Shown here: positions 7,280 through 13,932 of the stretch, piece after piece
Layout: each line of letters opens with the position of its first letter
Position numbering within the stretch: position 1 is the stretch's first letter
IMG/VR virus record: IMGVR_UViG_3300031885_002150
Location: 1 to 26,537 of that record
Direction: 5' to 3' (one strand)
DNA: 26,537 nucleotides
Origin: a virus
The notes under the pieces: model-generated
Told to the model about the DNA's origin: nothing
The model's input: the letters and a program-made list of their open reading frames with translations, nothing else
Databases searched by the model: none
Made by a program: the position numbers and the translations under genes

Positions 7280-7951
7280 ATGGTAGCCAGTGCTCAACAA
7301 GTTGACTCGAAGGAACGGGGCTTTCTCGCCGTCGGCGCGATTGGCGCCAACCTGCGGGTCAAGCTCTCGGCCGGCTTGGTCGACGTGGCCGGCATCACCG
7401 ATCGCGAGATCGGGGTTGCGAAACAGGCCGCTTACAAAGCGAACGATCCGATCGCGGTGACCCTGCGCAACAGCCAGGGCACGATGATGATGGTGGCCGC
7501 CGGTTCCATCACACTCAACGCTGCGGTGTATGCCGCGGCCTCGGGCAAGATTTCTTCGACCGTTTCGAATGTTTTCATTGGCTATGCCCTTTCGGCGGCC
7601 ACCGGAAATAACTCGATCATCGAAGTTCTTCCGGGCAATCGCCCGATTTCTGGTGCGACCATCACCGACGCGGCGGGCACGATTTACAAGCTCGCGGCTG
7701 GTGTGGTCACGCTCGACGGTTCGAACCCGACGACGGTTCCGACCGGCTTGGCGACGATCGTCGGGGCAACGGTCACCCGCAAGTCGACGGCGGCCCCGGG
7801 CGTCAGCACGGCCCTCCTGTCGGTGAATTTCACCGGCTCGGATGGCAATTTGGACATTTACGCTTGGAAGCCGACCGCCTCCGGCGACTGCACCGGCATC
7901 GCGTCGACCGACCTGACCGGCATCATTTGCTGGTCCGCCTTCGGCACGTAA
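7280..7951 (+). CDS. Head decoration protein, DUF2190-like, with C-terminal extension
   Basis: Probable capsid cement protein bound to the outside of the head. Residues about 10-119 have the features of DUF2190-like decoration proteins: a hydrophobic AVGAIGANLRVKLS strand, a GITDREIGVAKQAAYKANDP segment, and a repeated beta pattern with AAGSITLNAAVYAAASGK. Residues 120-223 form an extra Thr/Gly/Ala-rich, beta-type domain absent from minimal family members, which may project from the capsid. The start is ATG 7280 with TAGGGGGT at 7265-7272. It occupies the lambda gpD position between protease/scaffold and major capsid genes, and stands alone between two noncoding gaps with hairpins, consistent with separately tuned, high expression. 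Confidence 0.72.
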   Translation: MVASAQQVDSKERGFLAVGAIGANLRVKLSAGLVDVAGITDREIGVAKQAAYKANDPIAVTLRNSQGTMMMVAAGSITLNAAVYAAASGKISSTVSNVFIGYALSAATGNNSIIEVLPGNRPISGATITDAAGTIYKLAAGVVTLDGSNPTTVPTGLATIVGATVTRKSTAAPGVSTALLSVNFTGSDGNLDIYAWKPTASGDCTGIASTDLTGIICWSAFGT

Positions 7952-7955
7952 GAGC

Positions 7956-7981
7956 AACGCACACCGCCCTGCTGCGTTTTT
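7956..7981 (+). terminator. Weak intrinsic terminator-like hairpin after the decoration gene
   Basis: AACGCA (7956-7961) pairs with TGCGTT (7973-7978) across an 11-base loop, and TTTTT ends at 7981. The stem is short, so partial termination or attenuation between decoration and capsid genes is more likely than a full stop. Confidence 0.4.
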
Positions 7982-7999
7982 GACAACTCAATTGCAAAC

Positions 8000-8027
8000 G
8001 GCATAACTCCGGCCCTGGCCGGCTGCC
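8000..8027 (+). promoter_or_regulatory. Hairpin in the leader of the major capsid gene
   Basis: CCGGC (8009-8013) and GCCGG (8018-8022) form a tight stem with a 4-base loop, flanked by GGCA (8000-8003) and TGCC (8024-8027), which can pair outside it. The structure ends 7 bases before GAGAGG (8035-8040), the capsid gene's ribosome binding site. It may stabilise the message or affect initiation; this is inference. Confidence 0.4.
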
Positions 8028-8048
8028 AAATTACGAGAGGATATCGCA

Positions 8049-9026
8049 ATGCCCACGCCATCGACTGATCTTTATAATCTGCGGCCTGATCTGGCCGCCG
8101 GCTATGAGGAGTTTTCCCTGGAAATGGATCGCCGAGGCTTTATCGGCCTCCAGGCGGCTCCGCAGACCGACGTCGCGGAATTCGGCGGCACCTTCCCGAT
8201 CGTTCCGATCGAGCAGTTGCTCCAAAGCCCCGACACCCAGCGCTCGCCGGGATCCGGTTACGCGCGGGGGAAATTCACCTTCACGACTGGCACCTATCAG
8301 ACCAAGGAAAATGGTTATGAGGAGCCGGTCGATGAGAATGAGGCCCGCATGTACGGGTCTTGGATTCGCGCCGATGAGCTCTCCAGCCGTCGCGCTTTCG
8401 ATGCCGTGCTGCGGAATCACGAGAAGCGGGTTTCCTCGCTGATCTTCAACACGACGACGTTTGCGGGTGCCGCGTTGACGACGGCGATTTCGACCGACTG
8501 GACCCAGTATAGTTCGGCCATCCCGATCGACGACGTCGATGCGGCCGTGATGAAGGTGTACGATAATTCCGGCATGTGGCCGAACACCCTCATTATTTCG
8601 CGGGTGCTCTATCGGCATCTGCGGAAGTGCGACCAGATTTCGAATCTGATCGCGTCGAACCCCAATTTCAACCCGACCAGCAAGGGTATCGACAAGTCGA
8701 CTCTGTCGCAGATTTTCGACTTGCCGAACGTCCTGATCGCGGGCGGAACCAAGAGCACGGCGGATGCTGGCCAAGCGGCCACCCTCGCCGGCATTTGGGA
8801 TAAGGACTATGCCATGGTCTGTCACCTCGACGGATCCGAGGATGTCCGTATCCCGAGCTTGGCCCGCACGTTCCACTGGGCGGGCGACGGCAGCGAAATC
8901 GGCGGCCACTTCGAAGAATACGATGAACCCAGGACCAGGGCGCGCATTATCCGCGTGCGCCACCAAACGGATGAAAAGCTCCTCTACCCGGAGCTGGGCC
9001 ATCTGTTGACCGGGGCGGCTTCGTAA
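8049..9026 (+). CDS. Major capsid protein, HK97 fold
   Basis: Main shell protein of the head. The 325-residue length is close to lambda gpE. The segment DWTQYSSAIPIDDVDAAV at about 150-167, followed by WPNTLIISRVLYRHLRKCDQI at about 177-197, matches a pattern common in major capsid proteins of tailed phages (a WxxxSS.PI.D helix, then PNTL plus a strand). An N-terminal arm (1-45) and a likely E-loop region (about 70-105) come before it. Start ATG 8049 has GAGAGG at 8035-8040, 8 bases upstream. It follows the decoration gene as in lambda. There is no long N-terminal delta domain, consistent with the separate scaffold at 6669. Confidence 0.85.
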   Translation: MPTPSTDLYNLRPDLAAGYEEFSLEMDRRGFIGLQAAPQTDVAEFGGTFPIVPIEQLLQSPDTQRSPGSGYARGKFTFTTGTYQTKENGYEEPVDENEARMYGSWIRADELSSRRAFDAVLRNHEKRVSSLIFNTTTFAGAALTTAISTDWTQYSSAIPIDDVDAAVMKVYDNSGMWPNTLIISRVLYRHLRKCDQISNLIASNPNFNPTSKGIDKSTLSQIFDLPNVLIAGGTKSTADAGQAATLAGIWDKDYAMVCHLDGSEDVRIPSLARTFHWAGDGSEIGGHFEEYDEPRTRARIIRVRHQTDEKLLYPELGHLLTGAAS

Positions 9027-9078
9027 GCCTCGCGGCTGCTGGTTGAAAGCCAAGAATAGGGCGCGGGACTTGTCGATC

Positions 9079-9495
9079 ATGTCATTCATGCAATCAATTT
9101 TCGGTTCGGTCGGTGCTCACCTGCACCGGCAGCTTCAGGGGGATGAAATTCTTCATTACCCCCTGGGAGTCAAGACGAATCCGCAAACTCGCACGGGTGT
9201 ACTGATCGACAAGTCCGGCCTGCTTGGCACCAACGAAGTGACGGGCGATGGTGCCGTTACCCGCGATGGCCATGGCGATCGCGAGCGACGGACGGCCCGA
9301 ATCGAGCTCCTGAAATCGATTGTGGTGACCCGCAAAGATCTCTGGTATCTCGACGGCGAATGGTTTTCGACGATCCGCAAGGAAGCGGATGACGTCGGGG
9401 CCGACGGCACGATGTACGCCTGGCGTATCGTGGCGATTGACCCCGATCGCACGCAACACTCGATTCTTAAACCGACGCAACAAAACCGCAGCTAG
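9079..9495 (+). CDS. Putative head-tail connector protein (gpFII position)
   Basis: A 138-residue protein with alternating strands and charged turns (LLKSIVVTRKDLWYLDGEWF, then WRIVAIDPD near the end), suggestive of a small beta-barrel connector. It follows the major capsid gene, where lambda-like phages encode head-completion and head-tail joining proteins. I cannot assign it to a named family from sequence alone. The start is uncertain: ATG 9079 (used here), ATG 9088 or a TTG at 9043. The best upstream purine stretch is GCGGGA about 10 bases before 9079. It ends 5 bases before the next gene. Confidence 0.55.
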   Translation: MSFMQSIFGSVGAHLHRQLQGDEILHYPLGVKTNPQTRTGVLIDKSGLLGTNEVTGDGAVTRDGHGDRERRTARIELLKSIVVTRKDLWYLDGEWFSTIRKEADDVGADGTMYAWRIVAIDPDRTQHSILKPTQQNRS

Positions 9496-9500
9496 TTGCC

Positions 9501-10103
9501 ATGCCAACCCCGATCGTCATTACCGACCTGGCCTTGCCGCGAATCCGCCTGATGGAGCTGGTGGCCGCGTCAGCGACGTTTCGGACGGTAGTCGGGGCGG
9601 CTGATTCGACCGAGGCGATGACGCATATCCTTTCGCCCTATGCAAACGACGAATTACAGGATGCCGTCGATGAGTTTGCTGTGCCGATTTTGGATACCGC
9701 CGGCAATCCCGTGCGTGTCCTCACCGAGCCAATGCCGCGCTGCATCATTAACCATGTGCCGAACTTCACGCGGCGCAAGTACGGGACGGCCTTCGGCGGC
9801 TCGAACGGCGCGCTGCTCATGTACTTTGAATTCCTGCCGTCGGCCGAAATTGCCGACGATCGGAACCTGCAACTCGCCCATTTCGAGGATCTGATCGGGC
9901 TGATTATGCAAGAGCTAGAAGCCCGGCAGGATACTGACAAGCTCACGGGCGAGGACGTGTTTACCAACGGCGAATCTCCGGCCTCAACCCATTTCAATAT
10001 CGAAGAATGGTCGGTTGTGGCGGGGCCTGGTGAATCGATCCCGCAAGAGGAAGGCGGGGAATTGTTCTATGCGGTCGGGATCCTTGTGACCTTCGTAGGC
10101 TAA
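9501..10103 (+). CDS. Putative tail completion/terminator protein
   Basis: A 200-residue protein beginning MPTPIVITDLALPRIRLMEL and ending in a hydrophobic strand (ELFYAVGILVTFVG). Its position between the connector and tail-tube genes, and the pattern of helix, mixed strands and a final hydrophobic strand, suit a tail terminator or completion factor such as lambda gpU. The similarity is architectural only. No strong ribosome binding site is seen; the start is 5 bases after the previous stop, so translation may be coupled. Confidence 0.45.
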   Translation: MPTPIVITDLALPRIRLMELVAASATFRTVVGAADSTEAMTHILSPYANDELQDAVDEFAVPILDTAGNPVRVLTEPMPRCIINHVPNFTRRKYGTAFGGSNGALLMYFEFLPSAEIADDRNLQLAHFEDLIGLIMQELEARQDTDKLTGEDVFTNGESPASTHFNIEEWSVVAGPGESIPQEEGGELFYAVGILVTFVG

Positions 10104-10116
10104 GGGGGATGGCGGG

Positions 10117-10710
10117 ATGCCACGGGATTTTAAGCGGCAATTCCTGGCGGGTATTTCGATGGACGTCGGTCTATCCGATGGCCTCTATAGCCTCGTCAAG
10201 TACGGCCGCCGATGGAATACCTATGCCCGCAATGCTCTGGGCGACGTGCTGCTGATTCATCATCAGCAAGTGATTCCCCGCCATTTTGAATTAGGGGCCC
10301 ATAGCAAATACGGCTATGCCACCCGACGCGATTCGACCCGCCAACGGAAGTATTACTATTGGCACCGGCATCGCGATCAAGATCTTGTTCGCTCGGGACA
10401 AATGGCGCGTTACGTCATTTCGAACTACAACATTTCTTTCCGGGGTGCTTATGGCAGCGACGCGAACCCTGGCACCCTAGTCGGTCGCCTGAATATGCGT
10501 TTGCCGCATCCCCTGGCGCCTGGCAAAAACGGTGGCATCGGGCCGGATGAAATCGCCAAGGAAATCACCGCCACCACCCCTTGGGAGCGGCAGCAAATGG
10601 GCCTGGGATTTATCCGCCGTGTAACTGCGCAGGTGAATGCCTACCACGGCCCGACGAAATATCTCGGTGGAACGCCGCGCCGTTCCACGTTCCCGCGGAC
10701 TGTCCTCTAA
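10117..10710 (+). CDS. Putative neck/tail-completion protein
   Basis: A 197-residue basic protein. The segment HFELGAHSKYGYATR, then RKYYYWHRHRDQDLVRSGQM, has the order His-Phe ... Tyr-Gly-Tyr ... Arg ... Lys ... Leu-Val-x-Ser-Gly. I associate this pattern with head-tail or tail-completion proteins of long-tailed phages. The start ATG 10117 has a purine-rich GGGGGAT about 8 bases upstream; it follows the previous gene by 13 bases. Placement between the probable terminator protein and the tail tube agrees with a neck role. The family call is inference. Confidence 0.45.
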   Translation: MPRDFKRQFLAGISMDVGLSDGLYSLVKYGRRWNTYARNALGDVLLIHHQQVIPRHFELGAHSKYGYATRRDSTRQRKYYYWHRHRDQDLVRSGQMARYVISNYNISFRGAYGSDANPGTLVGRLNMRLPHPLAPGKNGGIGPDEIAKEITATTPWERQQMGLGFIRRVTAQVNAYHGPTKYLGGTPRRSTFPRTVL

Positions 10711-10746
10711 CCAACAACAATTCAAACTCCTCGGGAGGTTCGGGCC

Positions 10747-11724
10747 ATGGCTTCACCTTTTTTTCGCTATTCGCTGTATGCGGCCAATGTTGGCGGCCTC
10801 CTGCTGCGGGATTTGTTCGATTACGATTTTCAATCGGCTACCAAAAAGTCGGTTGTAATTCCCGGCGGATCGCTGCATCCGCAAGCAGTCGTCAATTGCT
10901 GCGCCGATCCTCGCCTGAGCTTTTCGACGAAGGATTTTGCGGGCGTGTTTGGCGGAACCCCAACGGTTTCGATGCAAGCCGGTTATGCGATCAACACGGG
11001 CGCCGAAGCGCCGACGTCGGCCGCCGTTTTCCAGTATCAAGCGCGCGTCGATGGAGCATCCTTCGCGGCATCGAACACCAATTCGCACACGGTTGGCACG
11101 AGCACGAAGGGGTTTTTGTACTGCACCGATATCACGGCGCAGCAAGACGACGAACGGGGTGCCAACATCAAACTGATGTACGCGCCGCTATCGACCGACG
11201 GGCTGACAGATCCGGTTTCCTTCAATACGGCTACCACCCTCACCAGCTCGCCGCTCTATGTCGGCATCGCGTTCCTCGGCCCGGTTGTGCTCGGTGATCC
11301 GAACGGGACGTTTGGCGCCCTGAAGGGCGTGCAAAGCGTTTCGATTAAAACGGGCATCGACTACCGTTCGCCCCGGGCCGATGGCTGCGTTTATTCGATC
11401 AATGGCTCGATTCATTCCCTGGTCCCCGAAATTCGGATCGTGACCAAAGATCCCGTCTATCAATCGCGGATCCTGGCGACCCCGTTCGGTCGGGCCTTTG
11501 TGGCGGGTTCGGCCTTTAATATCTACTTCCGCAAGGGCGTGCATGGTGCCGGCCGGGTAGCAAATACCGCCGCCGAACACTACGTCATCAAAGCTCAAAC
11601 GGGCGACGATACAACCGATTCGATCTCGGTTCGCGAGCTCGATGACGCCTCCTGTGAAATCATCGTGCGGCCGACCAACGGCATCACGATTACCGCCAAC
11701 CAAATCATTCCCCCGCTCATGTAA
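10747..11724 (+). CDS. Probable major tail (tube) protein
   Basis: A 325-residue protein, rich in beta-type sequence with many Thr, Ser, Gly and Ala. It has a very good ribosome binding site (GGGAGG at 10733-10738, 8 bases before the ATG), as expected for an abundant structural protein. It sits just after the neck genes and before the assembly chaperone and tape measure, where tail-tube genes are found. Strand-like segments such as SPLYVGIAFLGPVVLGDPNG and ALKGVQSVSIKTGIDYRS fit a tube beta-barrel, and the C-terminus (DSISVRELDDASCEIIVRPT) looks like an added beta domain. The next gene, at 11740, also has a strong start, so which of the two builds the tube is uncertain. Confidence 0.5.
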   Translation: MASPFFRYSLYAANVGGLLLRDLFDYDFQSATKKSVVIPGGSLHPQAVVNCCADPRLSFSTKDFAGVFGGTPTVSMQAGYAINTGAEAPTSAAVFQYQARVDGASFAASNTNSHTVGTSTKGFLYCTDITAQQDDERGANIKLMYAPLSTDGLTDPVSFNTATTLTSSPLYVGIAFLGPVVLGDPNGTFGALKGVQSVSIKTGIDYRSPRADGCVYSINGSIHSLVPEIRIVTKDPVYQSRILATPFGRAFVAGSAFNIYFRKGVHGAGRVANTAAEHYVIKAQTGDDTTDSISVRELDDASCEIIVRPTNGITITANQIIPPLM

Positions 11725-11739
11725 AGAAGGGAGGGCCAA

Positions 11740-13038
11740 ATGGCTCTTAATTACACCACGCTGTTTGATCGTCTTGGCAAGGGGATCAGCATGATTCTCG
11801 GCGTCAACACGTTTCGATATACCACGCTCCCCGGCAAATGGACCTCGTTTATCACGGCATTCGATGGCGAAAACGATCCAGCGGTGCGGGCCTGCATTAA
11901 CGGTGCGACCGACACGCTGGCGACGGCCAAGGCTGGCTTGAATTCGATTCAAACCTCCACGGCTTCGTCGATCTCGAGCACGATCATCGAAATGCTCAAC
12001 GCCGAAAGCCCGCTCACGTCAAAGACGATCGCGAACGGCATGGCGGAATTGTCGCGGCTGATGATCGTCGACGGGAAAACGGTCGACGCCAATGCGGTCG
12101 GATCCACGGTGACAGCCGGCAGCAATAGCGGCACGGGCCGCATGGTGACCAGTCAGCTCAATGGTCGCGGCAAAACGATCGAAACGATCTACGATGAAAT
12201 TATCGACGTGACATTCACCACCACCACCCAAGCCCTGGCATCTGGCGAGGCCTCGGCCGATAGCTTGCTGGCGGACAACTGGCCTCTGGGGAGCGCCTGC
12301 TCCAAGGCTTTTACCGCCATTTCGACGGGCGGCGCCTCGGATCTGCTGTCGGGTGGCAACATGGAAACCTTCACGGTTGCCAATATCCCGGACGGCTGGA
12401 GCATTCTGGTCGGGTCTGCGGGCACCGATATTCTGTCAGAGGCATCCGTGATTTACGGGGGCGCCAAGGCGCTTAAGATCCTTGGCGACGGGGCCACGCT
12501 TTCGTCGATCGGCCAAGTGATCTCGGGATTGGCGGCCTGCACGCCTTACGCGGTCAACTTTTGGGCCAAGATGGGCGTCGCGCCTGCGGCCGGCATCCTG
12601 ACGGTCGATCTCTGGGACGGAGCCGCTGTGATTAACGATGAGGCGGGCACCGCCAACTCCTTCACGGTGGATCTGACCACGCTCGGCACGACTTACGTTC
12701 CGAAGGGCGGCGTGTTTCGCCTACCGGAACCAGTGCCAGCCAGCGTCACGTTGCGCCTGCGGCTTTCGACGGCCCTGACGAACACCCGGGCCTTGTACCT
12801 CGACAACGTCTCTCTGGGGGCAATGACGCAGCTTTACACGGGCGGACCTTATGCGTCGATCTTCGTCGGCTCGACGGCCTTCAGCCTCGACGATACGTTC
12901 TCGGTCGCCATGACGAACGACTACGGCGGAGCGGTCCAGACGGGCCTCTGGCGGGCCCTGAACCTGGCGACGGTCGGGGTGACCCTGCCGTCGAACTCGT
13001 CCGGCGGTGAAAACATCCTCGACTCCGTGATTCCGTAG
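11740..13038 (+). CDS. Tail structural protein with carbohydrate-binding-like domain
   Basis: A 432-residue protein. Residues 1-200 are Thr/Ser/Ala-rich with helical stretches. Residues about 203-360 look like a jelly-roll carbohydrate-binding domain of the CBM4/9 type. This section opens with NMETFTVANIPDGWSI, continues with a YGGAKALKI strand and an SGLAACTPYAVNFWAK strand, and closes with ALYLDNVSL, the usual ending of that fold. The remaining 70 residues are beta-type. The start ATG 11740 has GGGAGG a few bases upstream. It lies between the probable tube and the assembly chaperone, so it may decorate the tail or form part of the tube with a surface domain that binds host glycans. The domain call is from pattern; binding is inference. 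Confidence 0.5.
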   Translation: MALNYTTLFDRLGKGISMILGVNTFRYTTLPGKWTSFITAFDGENDPAVRACINGATDTLATAKAGLNSIQTSTASSISSTIIEMLNAESPLTSKTIANGMAELSRLMIVDGKTVDANAVGSTVTAGSNSGTGRMVTSQLNGRGKTIETIYDEIIDVTFTTTTQALASGEASADSLLADNWPLGSACSKAFTAISTGGASDLLSGGNMETFTVANIPDGWSILVGSAGTDILSEASVIYGGAKALKILGDGATLSSIGQVISGLAACTPYAVNFWAKMGVAPAAGILTVDLWDGAAVINDEAGTANSFTVDLTTLGTTYVPKGGVFRLPEPVPASVTLRLRLSTALTNTRALYLDNVSLGAMTQLYTGGPYASIFVGSTAFSLDDTFSVAMTNDYGGAVQTGLWRALNLATVGVTLPSNSSGGENILDSVIP

Positions 13039-13046
13039 TCTGGGAG

Positions 13047-13082
13047 GCGGCGGGGCGGTGCCGCGAATGCCTGCCCCGCCGC
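13047..13082. repeat. GC-rich 10-bp inverted repeat before the chaperone gene
   Basis: GCGGCGGGGC at 13047-13056 pairs exactly with GCCCCGCCGC at 13073-13082 across a 16-base loop. It begins 8 bases after the stop of the tail protein. No T-run follows, so it is not a classical terminator; it may be a message-processing or stability element. Confidence 0.55.
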
Positions 13083-13123
13083 TGCTGGCTTGCGTTGCAA
13101 ATTAACCGCGAAATAGGGTCAAA

Positions 13124-13801
13124 ATGGCGTCATATCTACTCTTTGCCGAAAACGAGATCCACGGCAACAGCCTGGCCGAAAAATACGGCCTGCAAGCCCT
13201 GGGGGGCCCGGCCGATAGCGCGATGGCCTGGGTCCAAACCGAATCAAGCCCGACCGGCAAGCGGGGTTTGCTGGGGTTCTGGAGCCAGCTCAACTCCGTG
13301 CATGATCGCCGCTTCGACCCTGGTTCCCAAACATGGCGGCAACTCCCCGGCAGTCCGCTCTGGCTCGGGACCGAGGACCACGATCCGCTCTGCCCGGAGG
13401 ATATTCAGCGCACGAAGATCTACCGTTCGAACCCGGTCACGCTCGAGGATGGGCAGGAATGGCTCATTCCCGTTGCGAACGCTTTGCCCCATTACTGGGG
13501 CATCGACGATGAAGGGCAATTTTCCCGCCGTCCGAAGGGCGATTTTGCCGAGTTTTGCGGCAAGGCGGAAACGCTCTTTAAGGTGTTCAACCGGCAACAG
13601 GCGGATGGCGAGCCGTGGACGCTAGAAACTGACTGGGATTACCTCAATTACGCGCTCCAACTGAACTATAAGCTCACGCCGCAGATTGTGACTGCGCTGC
13701 AATTGATTGGCGATGATAGTGCGGCCGATCTGGTGGCCGCCACGGTCGAAATGAAATTCATTCGGGCGGTTGAGGACGAAAAAAAAAATCAAACGGAGTG
13801 A
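13124..13801 (+). CDS. Tail assembly chaperone, gpG-like (unshifted product)
   Basis: A 225-residue protein directly upstream of the tape measure gene, the standard place of the tail assembly chaperone that coats the tape measure protein during tail building. The sequence is globular and acidic, with a helical C-terminal third (YLNYALQLNYKLTPQIVTAL, then AVEDEKKNQTE). The key sign is a run of ten A at 13779-13788 close to the stop codon: most phage chaperone genes of this type make a second, longer product by frameshifting there. The start ATG 13124 has only a weak TAGGGT upstream. Identity is inferred from position, the slippery run and the open -1 frame rather than from sequence similarity. 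Confidence 0.68.
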   Translation: MASYLLFAENEIHGNSLAEKYGLQALGGPADSAMAWVQTESSPTGKRGLLGFWSQLNSVHDRRFDPGSQTWRQLPGSPLWLGTEDHDPLCPEDIQRTKIYRSNPVTLEDGQEWLIPVANALPHYWGIDDEGQFSRRPKGDFAEFCGKAETLFKVFNRQQADGEPWTLETDWDYLNYALQLNYKLTPQIVTALQLIGDDSAADLVAATVEMKFIRAVEDEKKNQTE

Positions 13802-13929
13802 GCTTACACCCCCGATACATGCGTTTTTTGATGTGGCAGCGCGGGATGCTGCCTGACCACGAGCCGACTCACTTTGATCGGTACTTTCTCGCCACGTCCA
13901 GCCAGGGGGCGGATCCCTTCCGCTTTTAA
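13124..13929 (+). CDS. Frameshifted tail assembly chaperone, gpGT-like
   Basis: Predicted long form of the chaperone: translation enters the -1 frame in the A-run at 13779-13788 and continues to TAA at 13927-13929, for about 268 residues. The added part of about 47 residues includes MRFLMWQRGMLPDHEPTHFD and ends GADPFRF. This short aromatic and charged domain resembles T extensions in that it follows the G part and ends just before the tape measure gene, which starts 3 bases later. The heptamer A AAA AAA is in the correct register for -1 slippage. The +1 frame closes earlier, at 13854-13856. Without frameshifting, 131 bases in an otherwise tightly packed operon would be empty. In lambda the T domain binds the tape measure protein. 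Confidence 0.7.
13779..13788 (+). other. Slippery A10 run for -1 frameshifting or transcriptional slippage
   Basis: Ten consecutive A are read as GAA AAA AAA AAT in the chaperone frame, 10 bases before its stop codon. The heptamer A AAA AAA at 13780-13786 matches the X XXY YYZ form. RNA polymerase can also slip on runs of this length, so the shift may arise at transcription, at translation or both. I see no clear stimulatory hairpin directly downstream. Confidence 0.7.
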
Positions 13930-13932
13930 GTT

